Source of the DNA: Apostichopus japonicus
Taxonomy: Eukaryota > Echinodermata > Holothuroidea > Aspidochirotida > Stichopodidae
DNA length: 60,000 nucleotides
Reading direction: 5' to 3'
Assembly: GCF_037975245.1 (NCBI RefSeq)
Contig: NC_092562.1
Coordinates: 12,788,001 to 12,848,000, forward strand
In this document: piece by piece, positions 21,196 to 41,578 of the stretch
How positions within the stretch are numbered: position 1 is the stretch's first letter
Layout: the number at the start of each line of letters is the position of its first letter
Position numbers and translations under genes: made by a program
The notes under the pieces: generated by a model
Seen by the model: the letters and a program-made list of their open reading frames with translations, nothing else
Database searches by the model: none
Told to the model about the DNA's origin: nothing

Positions 21196-21519
21196 AAAAC
21201 ACTGAAAAGAAATGAAATGGGGGTGTAGGCGGTTTTACACTATCTAACGCAACGTAGTGGCCAAGAACCTGATGTATTTTTAAGGGAGGGCCCGAAGAAC
21301 ATGAACTTATAGCATGCTCCTCATGGTGAAACATAATTGCACCTATTAGGTGAATTGAGTGTACTTTTAATAGTAGGAAAGACTAGCGTTGGTTCTTATG
21401 TTATGACACAGGTGGCCCCAGATGCAATTTGGTGCAATATAGCACACTTCAACACCCACTCCATTTTTAAATTTTTTTTGCATTTTCACCTGGCCTTAGA
21501 TGCAATTTGGTGCTCCAAA

Positions 21520-21670
21520 TGAGATTTTTTTCTCATTTGGAAATGAAAAAGGGGTTTTCTGACTTGCGAAGCGGGGGGGGGGCGGAATGATACTTCCGCC
21601 CCCCATATTTTTCACTGGGGGAGCTGGCGCCCCCCCCCCCCCAGCCCCCCCCCCCGATTCCTACGCCCTT
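21520..21670. mobile_element. GC-rich element fragment at the inversion boundary
   Basis: Long C and G runs with an internal complementary pair (GGGGGGCGGAA / TTCCGCCCCCC), ending in CGATTCCTACGCCC. It abuts the left edge of the inverted Ly6 segment. A second fragment ending CCTTCCTACGCCACTGG (22815-22893) abuts the right edge. Unit 2 has the same at about 46040-46187 and 47332-47410. Probably non-autonomous DNA-transposon pieces. Confidence 0.5.
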
Positions 21671-22814
21671 GAACTTTTCTAGTATGCTACATAACAATTA
21701 TGATATTGCAATGGTTAAGTTACAACATTTGACAAACGTGTTGGTCAAGACGTAACCTTACTGTTTTAGAGAAGATTACAATCTTAAAATCGGTAATTCT
21801 TCCTTTGTTTAATTATTACCTGCTAACTCTTACCATACCAGAAGAAAGTTTTATTAGAAAGATTGATTCTCTGCTTTTTTAATTTTATTTGGAAAAACAA
21901 GCCTGACCGTGAGTAGGAAACAAATCGTTCGTAATTATTCACATGGTGGGCTTAAAATGGTCGATATTTCGACACATTAGCTCTGAAACAACTTGCGTGG
22001 CACGTTTATTAAGGAATAGGAATAATAACTTTGCATATGTTTATCTTCAAAGTTGTCATCTTTCAGTTGATGATTTCTTTACAAATGGGGAAATGTACGT
22101 TGAATTAATACATAAAAAGGTGACTAATCCTTCCTGGAAAGATGTGTTTCAGTCAGCCTTTTGTTTCTTTCATAATTTAAGCTATCCTGACTCATTAAAC
22201 AATGATAATTTAATTGTTAGCCAGCCAATTTGGAACAATAGCTCTATTTTGGTTGATAAATAAACCTGCATGTATACTATCGCCACTGGATTCAGAAAGG
22301 AATTATTGATCAATGATTTGATTAATGAGAAAGGTTCTTTCTATAATTTTGACCTCTTTGTTATCGTGTTTTTGCTGTTGCGTGTAACTTTCTTGAATAA
22401 TACGGTATAATTGCTGCAATAAGATTCTCGTGGAAAGATTTTCTTTTTTACACACCGATCATAAACTTGATAATCCAGTGAATAGATTTGTTAAAGTCAA
22501 ACTTTGTGACAGTAGCTTGTGCTGTAAGTCTGTCTATGACAAAATGTTGAATTCGACAGACATGAAACATAAATCTTCAAACATACCACGCGTCTGTTTG
22601 AGGAGAGGAGGGAGAAGAAGGGAGGGAGGGGAGGGTGCCGATCCCCAAACAACTATAAATATCTGTAAACTCACATCCTATGTCGTAGGTTGCTATGCCG
22701 TCTATTGTTATGCAGATTTCAAATGAATTACAATACTCCAAGAATTCGGATTTAAAGACGCCCATCTCACAATCTATGTCTTCCAGGACATCAAGATTAG
22801 AGAAATCAGCATTC
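21671..22814 (-). other. Inverted segment: LINE 3' part plus truncated exon 2 of the Ly6/uPAR gene
   Basis: Relative to copy A (about 4049-5508) this segment is flipped. The LINE post-RT part reads on the plus strand at 21671-22600 (including GLKWSIFRHI..., NPSWKDVFQS and QPIWNNSSIL). The 3' 140 nt of exon 2 read on the minus strand at 22814-22675, with an intact frame and an intact GTGAGT donor. The first 52 nt of exon 2, including the CxxC start of domain 1, are lost. The matching segment in unit 2 is 46188-47331 (exon 2 piece 47331-47192). Confidence 0.85.
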
Positions 22815-22894
22815 CCTCCCCTTAGACCCCTCCCCCAGGTCGGCCATCAATGTTCAGCCCCCCCCCCACTCAAAAATACCTTCCTACGCCACTG

Positions 22895-25070
22895 GAAAAG
22901 TTGTATTAAAAATTATACCAAGCAGTTTGATATCCTCATTATGTACCCAATTGATTTCATCACTGAAACCATGAAAAGGTATTGTGGATCCACAAGGAGT
23001 ACCAATCCCTAAAAGGAAAGATTTTTCTAAGTTGATCTTTAGACCAGATATTGTACTAAAAATATTAAGTTTGACTTAATAAATTAAGGAACGACCTCTC
23101 GCTTGCCTCAATGAACCAGAATGCAAAATGCGTTGAGGTTTCGATGACTTCAATGCACTAGACTTCTGCTTGTTAGTATAACCAGAACTAGCTGTTACAA
23201 TAACACTATATGGCATGATAACACAGGTCAGTCTACTGTACGTTGCTATACACACCTCCACCAAAAACTAGAGGGGTCTTGTACTCAATGTTATGAATCC
23301 ACACACCAAGTACTAGAGGTATCCACGATTTCCATCGTTATATATCATGGCACTGGCATGAAACCCAAATGCAGGTCGACTATTGGATTACAATAGCGTA
23401 ACTCCCAACCTTGACGGACATTTTGTTCTCAAGTTGTTGCAAAAATACTAGTTTTTGACCCCTGATTGACCTTTGTTGACCTTGGATCATATAACCGTTA
23501 TGTTTGGAAACAATCCCTTACCCCATTCACAACTAGTCCCAAAATATCAACCATGTCGGACCCTGTCAGTGGTAGTTTCACACGTTATTGAGAAAAAACA
23601 CATTTTGACCCATAAATGACCTTTGGTGACCTTGGATCACATCACAGTTATTTGGAAAATGTGCCCCTACTTCATTCACAACTTGCCTTAATATACCGGC
23701 CTTGTCAATTTTTTTTTTGCACATAAGCAACCTTGAATGACCTTGGATGACCTGATAGTTTTTATCATAAATGTTCCTCTTGATGACTTGCACTCTGTCC
23801 TAAAAAGTTTTTTGCTACAATGTACATACATAATGTTATTGCTAGAAAGGTATCAAATCCAACCTTTGGCCCCTCATAACTTGAGAACTGGGTTTCCGAT
23901 TGAAGCGGGAGTTGGTTTCCTCTATATAGCACAAAGAGCTCTACCATATATCAAAATATTGACAATTTTTTTTTGGCCTCGTATCTCCTTAAATCAGCAT
24001 ATTTTTCAAGATTTGACCTTTGACCTTTTGACCTCGCGGTCAGATGTAGTTTGAAACGCTGATTCCAAAAAGCAACATGACAAGTCTGTACGACCATCCT
24101 AACTGTACTTATTAAAAGCCAAAAAAAAATTGACCTCTGATAACTTCGCACACGAAGGTCGCACAGGGGTCAACCCATTGACAATTTTGATCGGAAAGTA
24201 CCTTTGAGATCCGATTATGGCCACGAAAATTCAAATAACCAAAAAAATTAATAAAGGTCACCGGAGGTCAACCTGAGGTCAAAGGTCACCTAGATGCAGG
24301 TCAACTACTGGATTACAATGGTGTAACTCCCAACCTTGACGGACATTTTGTTCTCAAGTTATTGCAAAAATACTAGTTTTTGACCCCTGGTTGACCTTTG
24401 TTGACCTTGGATCACATGACCGTTACGTTTGGAAACGATCCCTTACCTCATTCACAACTTGTCCCAAAATATCAACCACGTCGGACCCTGTCAATGGGAG
24501 TTATTGCTTGTTTTAATATTTTGGTTTTTGGCCTCTAACTGACCTTTGGTGATCTTCACAGGCACCTAAAACAATAGGGTTCATCTACTCAATGTGGTAC
24601 TCATATACACCAGATATTAGATTGGTCCAAGCTTCCCTACTTGAGATATCGTGTTTACACACATACACAAGCACACACACACTCTCCGCATAGGTTACGA
24701 TTATCATCGAAACCAAAATGGTCGTATCATCTGCGTACTCTGTCATTTTATATTCTCGCCCTCCCATAGTAATAACTCTAATGGTCGTATCATTATAAAG
24801 TAGAGTATGTAAGATCTGAACACCAAAAAAATATGGAGACAGTGGATGACCCTGTCTACAACCCCTTTCAAATGGAATGATCATAGAAGAAACCATCAAC
24901 TAGCACAGAGGACGACGCTTTGTAAGTTATAAAAAGAGTCAAACCTTCGTAAAATCGCAGAACCAAAGTTGAAAAGTCTTAAAACCTTACTTATAAAAGA
25001 AAGGGATACTGAATGATAAGCCTTCTCAAAGTCAATAGCAAAAAAATCTAACCAAGCCAATTTTTGTTGT
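22895..25070 (-). mobile_element. LINE RT remnant of copy B, split by a 1.6-kb insert
   Basis: Minus-strand Tx1/L1-like RT pieces lie at 22895-23115 and 24715-25070, with RGCRQGHPLSPYFF, EYKMTEYADDTT and IDFEKA motifs in the latter. The insert at 23116-24714 separates the YADD box from what follows it in copy A. Frames are broken. Confidence 0.78.
23116..24714. mobile_element. TGACCT-rich insert in the LINE of copy B
   Basis: A ~1.6-kb insert absent from copy A, where the LINE is continuous at CAATGAA/AAAATG. It ends TCATCGAAACC, with the reverse complement GGTTTCGATGA about 20 bp inside the left edge. A ~210-bp module (AGGTCGACTATTGGATTAC...) recurs at both 23371 and 24294. It carries many TGACCT/AGGTCA words and, at 24276-24288, AGGTCAAAGGTCA. 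No reading frame of note. Equivalents: 32158-33752 (C), 47633-49231 (D), 56706-58301 (E). Transposon class not determined. Confidence 0.7.
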
Positions 25071-25084
25071 TGTATCTTTTGCAG

Positions 25085-25389
25085 ATGGCAAAACAGACAC
25101 CCTTTTTGTCAGGCGCATGTGTACTGACCCTATTTTCTTAGACAGTTCGACTCGTTGTATGACCGGTCGAACTGCTGAAAGATTCGTGCTCAGCTTAGAC
25201 CATATCTTGGAGCTGGATGGCTACATCTACATGTCGTCTTTTGCTGGAACTGTTTGTCCCTGTAATGACGACTTCTGTAATGACGATGTGATTAATCCAG
25301 TGTTAGTGAAGCGATCGCACACTCCAGCACCGGAGGGTAGGTGAAGCCACAGTCAAACACAAACACACACACACACAACCACACATATA

Positions 25390-25438
<49 letters not shown>

Positions 25439-27626
25439 ATATAATATAACGAAAATCCACGTTTACTCCAAAAGAAAATATTATTAGAGAAAACCAGAGA
25501 AATAAGATATGACTCATAATTGACAAATAAGGAGTAAGTTTAAGAAAATTTATTGGAATTTAACACATAGTAATATATAATAATTTTTTTTTTATCTCAT
25601 TCAATTGGTTTTCTTAGAAAAAAAAGGTTTTACACTTTTCACAGTCATCCTGTATATTACCTTATGAGATGAAAGAAACGTTACAGTATACCGTGTCAAG
25701 AATAATGTTGGTTTAACTGTTTCCGGCTTAGAAGCATTGGCAGCCAGTTGGGACAACTTCCTTATGCTAATACCTCTCTAAACTGTACTCCAATATCATA
25801 CTTCAAAGCACTGGTATTTGTCAGTACAAACAGTTCCTAACCTTTATCTGATAGAAACATGATATTCATACTGCTCGTACTGACAATACGAGTGCTCTGA
25901 GATCGGGAAATGACACTAAAGTAAAGAAAAAAAATTGACCCAACTGGATGGCATTGAACTCAAGGGGCTGTGATTATTAATAAAAAAAAAGACAAGAACA
26001 CATACACATACCTGTGATATTATAAATCAATTTTATTTATTCCCAGGTGTTGTTAAAAAAAAGTCATACCAAAATACCTGAGTGCTAAGTTTCAGCCTCT
26101 ATTATTTAAGTGATTGCACTTTTGCTTTGCTGTGTTTTGCTTCCATCTGGTATTTGACATTTTCTTCAATTTTTTTTACACAGCAACTGGCTTACAGTGT
26201 GGAATATGTGTTGATGCAGATTTTCCGGATACTGATTATGATTATGATAATCCTCACTGCGAGGCCGGTAATCTGACCGCTTCGAATGTATTCTACCGTA
26301 CATGCAGTGGCGATGGCGCCTGTGTAACAATCGATGGCAGTATCACCCAATGTAAGAATACATTAAAGATAATTTAGCCTAAACATGAAAAACCACCGTA
26401 ACAAGATTAAATATTGATATGCACAAATCAGCATGGCCTGTCTTGGCTTCTAACCGCAGTTCAATCCCGACAGTGTATATAATTTTAACTTGCACGGAAT
26501 CATCGTCATCGCCGTAGCCACTAACCATAACCACAATCATCACTGTGATATGATGTTACATAACTTTATGTAAAAACGTTACGTGTACATGTTATTCGAG
26601 TAGACCAATCAGAAGCGTCCAACCAGTGATATATAAGCAGTACACGAGGCGTGTGCCTCCACTTCACTTTCCTACTTTCTGTCTCTAAGTTGTGTATCCG
26701 TGCTCGTTATATTTATGTTATTTATTGTAAATATATATACGTTGAAGTCAGAGACTGGTTATGTTCTTCTTTGATATGTCCACCCAAGTCAGTAACATTA
26801 CAATCACCATCACCATTGTCACTCCCACCACCAACATCCACACTGCCACCATCACCACTTCATCACTACAAACACCAACGTTCTCACCACTGTTCTCACC
26901 ATTATCACCACCGTCACCCTTACCACCACTATTACAACAACAACCAGCACCATCACAATCATCACCACCATCAATATCACCACCACAATCACTGTTCTCA
27001 CCCCTTACCCTAACCACTTTCACCACCGTCACCCTTATCACCACTATTACAACAACAACAACCACCACCATCACACACATACATCGTGCTTGTTAATCTC
27101 AATAATGTCGTTCTCACTTTATTTGTTTACCCGTAATTTTATTTTGACTTCTTATCATGAAGTTGTTATGGTTTCTCACTGTTAAAATGTATTTGACTGA
27201 TCTAGTGTGTCAATCTTTTCTATCTCTCTTTTTCTTTCTTTTACAGTTGGAATCAGGTACAACGTATATCAGAGGCTCTGCGTTCATGGATTTTTAGAGA
27301 GTTACAGTAAGAGTGACAAAATGTTTTGTTTCTCAAGGTCCCAATCCGCATCAGTTGGCGAAAACATCTTGCTTGATGAAGAAGATTATTACTTTGGAAA
27401 CGATTTTACTTTTGACGGTGTAGTTTGTTATTGTACCAGCGATTTATGTAATCTTCCAGGACGTGGTGTTGCCAGTAGGCCTACTGGTGAGGGGGATGGA
27501 GATGGTACATCAAGCAGTTTGGACCTACCACCTGTAGCAATTGTGGGCATAGTGGTAGTAGTGGTGGTCTTAGTGATATGCTGTGCAGTTGCTTCTGTGG
27601 TAAAGAAAATTGGCATTTTCCGTTAA
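25085..27626 (+). pseudogene. Headless Ly6/uPAR copy B (exons 3-5 only)
   Basis: Exons 25085-25336, 26184-26351 and 27247-27626 (stop) keep open frames, phase 1 junctions and canonical splice sites. They encode the second half of LU domain 1, all ten cysteines of LU domain 2, the linker, the membrane helix and the tail. There is no exon 1 upstream. The only exon 2 is truncated and on the other strand (22814-22675), so a normal transcript of this copy would have no signal peptide and half of domain 1. The loop between the second and third cysteines of domain 2 is 16 residues (19 in A, 20 in C), with a DTDYDYD run. It is either a pseudogene or a source of alternative 3' exons for a read-through transcript; the exons themselves show no decay. 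Confidence 0.75.
26544..26802 (+). mobile_element. Solo LTR in intron 4 of copy B
   Basis: The 259-bp LTR starts TGTGATATGATG and ends AACATTACA (TG...CA), flanked by the 5-bp duplication ATCAC (26539-26543 and 26803-26807). Copies A and C have the uninterrupted empty site (CAATCATCACCATCACC). A CCAAT motif (about 26604) precedes TATATAAG (about 26630), as in a retroelement promoter. No internal retroelement sequence is present, so this is a solo LTR. The superfamily (Ty3, BEL or Copia) cannot be told from the LTR alone. Confidence 0.88.
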
Positions 27627-29271
27627 CGTAAGCGCAGAACGCTTACATTTTATATTTAACACAGACACACCCAGCACAGACCTATGGTAGGAGTAGTCCA
27701 GTGGTAAAATTGAAGGGGCCCATGATACACTTTCTCGACAAGGGGTAACCGCAAATTTGTGAGGGGGGAAACAGAAGTTATTACTATCTATGAGACTATA
27801 ACACACGCAGATTTTTCAGGGAGTGGGAGAGGAAGGGGCGCTTGTGGTTGGATACCTATTTACAGCCATGTGTTATCAGAAATATTGAGTGATTTTGCTC
27901 CAATTTGGGCTGCTTACAATCGGCTTTTAACGATATCCGCGGATATCAGCCGATACACGGATCCGATAAACCATACTTGAACAAAATACCTGTCCAAGCA
28001 TTGCTTGCTCGAGACGGGTGGGTCAGCAAATATCTGCAGTTTATGCATTTTTTATATTTCGGGCGAACCGATATTTCACCGATTTATACCTAATATTGGC
28101 CTATACCAATAATGGCATACCTATAATCGATAGTTTTCAATTACCTTACATTAATTGCCATTTCGTTCAGTGGCCTTTTTTTATATCACTTTTTTAAATT
28201 TTCAAATGTGATCGACTTTCGAATCATAGTATTTCATTGTTAATGACAACGCAACTTTTGCAGCTATATTAACTGAATTAGTTAGTTCAAATATTTGGTG
28301 TGGGGACCGTGTTTGGTTACAGGAAAAAATGTATAAATTGCTTTTTAAATTCGCATTTACTATTTTTCGCTTACATTTGTTTTTGTAATGTACCGTTTTT
28401 CCGTTTGTTTTGCTCATTCCATTTGTCAACAAACAACATTGTGTACCAACATCTCAGCATACCCGTGTTTTGTTTGCACCAGTATAGACGTCTAGATTAT
28501 CAGTGGTTTCATTTATTGTGTTTTTCCAAGGGCGTCTCGGCCCCGATTGAGTGGTTTATTCTTCCCCGACTGAATGTACAAAAAATAAATCCCAATTGGA
28601 CGTTTTCCATCGACCGACAATGGAGCATCCCACCCCCCCCATCCCCCTCCCCAGTTACTCAAACCACTGTACCTCGCCGAGGCTTTGTACCATCATGTAC
28701 ACTTGCTATGTAAAAACATGTCCTTTTACAATGTAACAACCATGTTCAATGTACTATTCAAATGAAGTTTAAACTACGACAAATAACATTCTAACAGAAC
28801 GTCAACCACCCCACCCACCCCTGACAGCCTCTCTCACGCCGCAAAGGTGTGTTTCTTGGTTAGACAATACCGACGTGGGGTACCCAAGAGGGAAACGAAA
28901 ATATTAAAACCGACATATTGTTGTTGTTTTTCCAGCAAGCTTGTATTAACCACCCTCAAACGAACAAAGTATGAAAGACTGTAAGGTATATAGTGGTAGC
29001 GCAATCAAGCATTAAACTGTGAACTAGAATTACCGCCACGTATATAGGCTACACTTCAAAATATACACTGGGTAAGTTTACAGGTCTCTACATGGAACGA
29101 AGACCCCAAAACAACAACAAAACAACAACAAAACAACCTTATTTACACAACCATAACTTTGAACGCACAACTTTCTTTTTTCTTCATTTCTTTTCTTCAT
29201 TTCTTGACGTGTGAAGGCTTTCTTTCTGAAGGAAAACTGTTATCGGATGAAAATTGAACATTAAACCGAAG

Positions 29272-29547
29272 GTAAGTGTGAGAATATGTTGTAACTGTTT
29301 AAAGAAGAATTCGTAAAACAATGGCAAAACAGGTGTACAAGTCAGTGGTCGAAAGAAGTCCCAATACATTTGTTCTTCAAGCAATGTGGCCGATTCTGAA
29401 ATTTCTCGCTCACAAATTGTTAAAAAAGCCACAAATTTCGAATGAAGTCAAAACGAATCACCTATTGTTGGAATATATATATGCTGTTGATACGTGCAAG
29501 AAAATATTATCGAGTTATTTGTGTTCTTCTTTCGTTTTATTTCACAG
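29272..29547 (+). other. Predicted 5' UTR intron of copy C
   Basis: Same donor (CCGAAG|GTAAGTGT) and acceptor (TTTTATTTCACAG) as in copy A. The predicted untranslated exon begins within the ~75 bp that all complete copies share upstream of the donor. Confidence 0.55.
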
Positions 29548-29552
29548 TCAAA

Positions 29553-37476
<7,924 letters not shown>

Positions 37477-37496
37477 CGTAAGCGCAGAACGCTTAC

Positions 37497-39065
37497 ATTT
37501 TATATTTAACACAGACACACCTAGCACAGACCTATGGTAGGAGTATTCCAGTGGTAAAATTGAAGGGGCCCATGATACACTTTCTCGACAAGGGGTAACC
37601 GCAAATTTGTGAGGGCGGAAACAGAAGTTATTACTATCTATGAGACTATAACACACGCAGATTTTTCAGGGAGTGGGAGAGGAAGGAGCGCTTGTGGTTG
37701 GATACCTATTTACAGCCATGTGTTATCAGAAATACTGAGTGATTTTGCTCCAATTTGGGCTGCTTACAATCGGCTTTTAACGATATCCGCGGATATCAGC
37801 CGATACACGGATCCGATAAACCATACTTGAACAAAATACCTGTCCAAGCATTGCTTGCTCGAGACGGGTGGGTCAGCAAATATCTGCAGTTTATGCATTT
37901 TTTTATATTTCGGGCGAACCGATATTTCACCGATACATACCTAATATTGGCCTATACCAATAATGGCATACCTATAATCGATAGTTTTCAATTACCTTAC
38001 ATTAATTGCCATTTCGTTCAGTGGCCTGTTTTTTATATCACTTTTTTAAATTTTCAAATGTGATCGACTTTCGAATCATAATATTTCATTGTTAATGACA
38101 ACGCAACTTTTGCAGCTATATTAACTGAATTAGTTAGTTCAAATATTTGGTGTGGGGACCGTGTTTGGTTACAGGAAAAAATGTATAAGTTGCTTTTTAA
38201 ATTCGCATTTACTATTTTTCGCTTACATTTGTTTTTGTAATGTACCGTTTTTCCGTTTGTTTTGCTCATTCCATTTGTCAACAAACAACATTGTGTACCA
38301 ACATCTCAACATACCCGTGCTTTGTTTGCACCAGTATAGACGTCTAGATTATCAGTGGTTTCATTTATTTTATGTTTGTCTAAGGGCGTCTCGGCCCCGA
38401 TTGAGTGGTTTTATTCTTCCCTGACTGAATGTACAAAAAAAAATCCCAATTAGACGTTTTCCATCGACCGACAATGGAGCATCCCCCACCCCCCCCCCCA
38501 CCCCCGTCCCCAGTTACTCAAACCACTGTACCTCGCCGAGGCTTTGTACGATCATGTACACTTGCTATGTAAAAACATGTCCTTTCACAATGTAACAACC
38601 ATGTTCAATGTACTATTCAAATGAAGTTTAAACTACGACAAATAACATTCTAACAGAACGTCAACCACCCCACCCCCCATCCCCACCCTACCCCTGACAG
38701 CCTCCCTCACGCCGCAAAGGTGTGTTTCTTGGTTACAATACCGACGTGGTGTACCCAAGAGAGAAACGAAAATATCAAAACCGACATATTGTTGTTTTTC
38801 CAGCAAGCTTGTATTAACCACCCTCAAACGAACAAAGTATGAAAGACTGTAAGGTATATAGTGGTAGCGCAATCAAGCATTAAACTGTGAACTAGAATTA
38901 CCGCCACGTATATAGGCTACACTTCAAAATATACACTGGGTAAGTTTACAGGTCTCTACGTGGAACGAAGAAGATCCAAAAACAACAACGAAACAACCGT
39001 ATTTATACAACCATAACTTTGAACACACAACTTTCTTTTTTCTTTTCTTTTTGATTTAAACTCTT
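37497..39065. other. 3' flank of copy C, no further gene
   Basis: Matches the 3' flanks of A, B and D; poly-C near 38490. The stem-loop after the stop codon is at about 37478-37496. Confidence 0.55.
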
Positions 39066-39409
39066 TCGGGTATTCTGGTATGATTTTTTTTTTATCAACC
39101 TGGGAATAAATAAAATTGATTTATAATATCACGGGTATGTGTATGTGTTCTTGTTTTTTTTTTTTTTTTAATAATCACAGCCCCTTGAGTTCAATGCCAT
39201 CATACAGTTGGGACAATTTTTTTCTTTACTGTAGTGTCATTTCCCGCTTTCAGAGCACTCGTATTGTCAGTAGGAGCAGTATGAATATCATGTTTCTATC
39301 AGATAAAGGTTAGGAACTTTTTGTACTGTCAAATACCAGTGCTTTGAGAGCATGATATTGGAGTACAGTTTAGAGAGGTATTAGCATTAGGAAGTTGTCC
39401 CAACTGGCT
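39066..39409 (+). repeat. Dispersed block downstream of copy C
   Basis: Same block as 13421-13766; its inverted relatives are in intron 3 of copies B and D. Confidence 0.75.
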
Positions 39410-41578
39410 CGCTACTTTTTCACTATTCCACAGTTTTACAAGAACAGCCTGGAAACTGACATTCGTAGATTGTTTTTGGTTCAAGCAACATGATACTACT
39501 TACAAAGCTGTTTCCCCCGATCACTATTAATAAAGCTTACTACTCTTACAAGTTAAAGGCACATAAAAGTAACACATGTTGAAATCAATTCGACATAAGA
39601 CATACTGAAAGAGCTCTATGCATAAATTACAAAGACTTTAAGCCCCTCTCAACGCCCCCCCCCCCCCCGCTCCTCATACAGTCAGTTCCATGGACGACAA
39701 AGCAGGTGTCTTTAAGTTTGTCTTCACAAAGGCAACTTTTTTAAATCCCATTCAGTTCCAATGATTAATTCCAACAAATAAATATTCTTTATATACTTAT
39801 AATCAAGCGGAAGACTCCTCTAAACTTTCTATCAAACGGAGAAAAGGGAAACATATAAATATACATATATATAGAGAGAGAGAGAAAATTCAGCTGAAAA
39901 AGTTTCAAATGTGCATCGAAAGATCTCAAAACGAGAAAAAAAGAAAAAGGTAAAAAACTAGGAGAAAGAAAAGGAACAACCTAAGTTACTTGAATATGTA
40001 CAAAAAGGAAAAATCTCTGCAATTATACTATAGATTAAAGATATTCTAATCTCGATGGAGACTAAGTTAATATATATATGTTATTGCCGATAATTAATAC
40101 CTTCATAGGCGCCTTCCTCCGACATCGATTAAATATGAATTTCTCCTAAAATAATAAAACTCTGTTCACACACATTTGCCATATTTATATAAATTTTCTA
40201 TCATATATCCATTCATTTTCTCTACTTTGGACGAAGATCTCTCTTAGTTTTTTTAAGTTACAAGTTTACATCAACTCCATTTGTATCGTTATGACCCACT
40301 TGAATGGGTGTTACCACTACTTCATGATATCAAGAAGGACAAAATATCATGGCTTGGGTACATCTCTGAGTATCCCCTCACCTTACTTGGGAAAACCATT
40401 TTACTTTTGACATGACACAAGGTCACGCGACCTCAATTTAGGATCAGAGTGGTTGACGGCGCTGTTACTTTCACCGACAATTGACCTTTCCATACTCATA
40501 CTGGACTAGCTAGTAGAAGGTCAAATCATCGTGGCCCTCATCTTTTGAAGTCTCCATTTAGGAATAAGTCTATATTATAAAATGAGAATACATTTTACCA
40601 CATCTCATATTTCTCCCGGTAATAGAATTGACCCCGGGGGCACCAGGGTTTGTATACATTTTTAGGCCATAAATTCAATTGGGGGGGGGGAATGGAAGCC
40701 TTTCCATTTTTATGATATATATATATATATATAATCAGGGATGTGCTCGGGAAATATCTGGGTGCTGGTCGAATTTCTGCTGATAGTGTGTTCCAAGTCC
40801 TGAGGGAGGGTCTCAGGGGTGGGACTGTGGGGTTGCCCATAGGTGCTATTGTTTTCCTATTCTGGCGCTAACTTATGTGCCAAGTATTCACCCATATTTG
40901 GGTAATGATAAACTTTGTTAAATTAATCATCGTAAAAAGTGCCGGGCAGAAATGTTTAAAATACTGTTTGTCCCGGGTGGGATTCACAACTGCTGCCGGC
41001 CGCCGCATGACGTGAGCACATCTCTGTATAATAGTAATTGGACATCTATAACAGACTACATACTCTTAATGCAAAAAAAAAACCCTCTCATATTGGCTAC
41101 TGCAAGCTTGTTGTTCTTCGGTATATCAACTAATAAAAACATTTAATATTTATAAGGCAAAGACATTCATCCAGCTAATATACACAGAACAGTAAACAAT
41201 ATATTGCATATATTCATATCAAGGCCATTTGATAATACACTATATAATAAGCATTAACGCTTGCAGGAGTTTCCCTGAACTACACGGATAGAACAATGGT
41301 ATTTAAAACATTTAATGCCTATACTGTAGCCTAACAAAGAGAATGTGTTATACGCACAATAGCTGACACTATTTATGACGGAAAGACATCTAAAGCAATT
41401 TAAGTGGTTGGTGATCGACTTCCATATGTTTATTGGCATGGTTGACACAGATTTTTGGCACACACGGATGAAACTCTCAAACTTCAAGGGAAGTCAGAGA
41501 GTATCGAGATAGAGAGACATACTGCACGCATAATGCTGATGGTTTTGTCTTTGGGGGCCATTTGCTTCCAGTTCCTGT
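39410..41578. other. Spacer of unit 2, no gene recognised
   Basis: Collinear with 13767-16810 apart from the ~815-bp difference near 39737. Contains poly-C (about 39655), a short GA run (about 39873) and poly-G (about 40681). No exon found. Confidence 0.55.
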
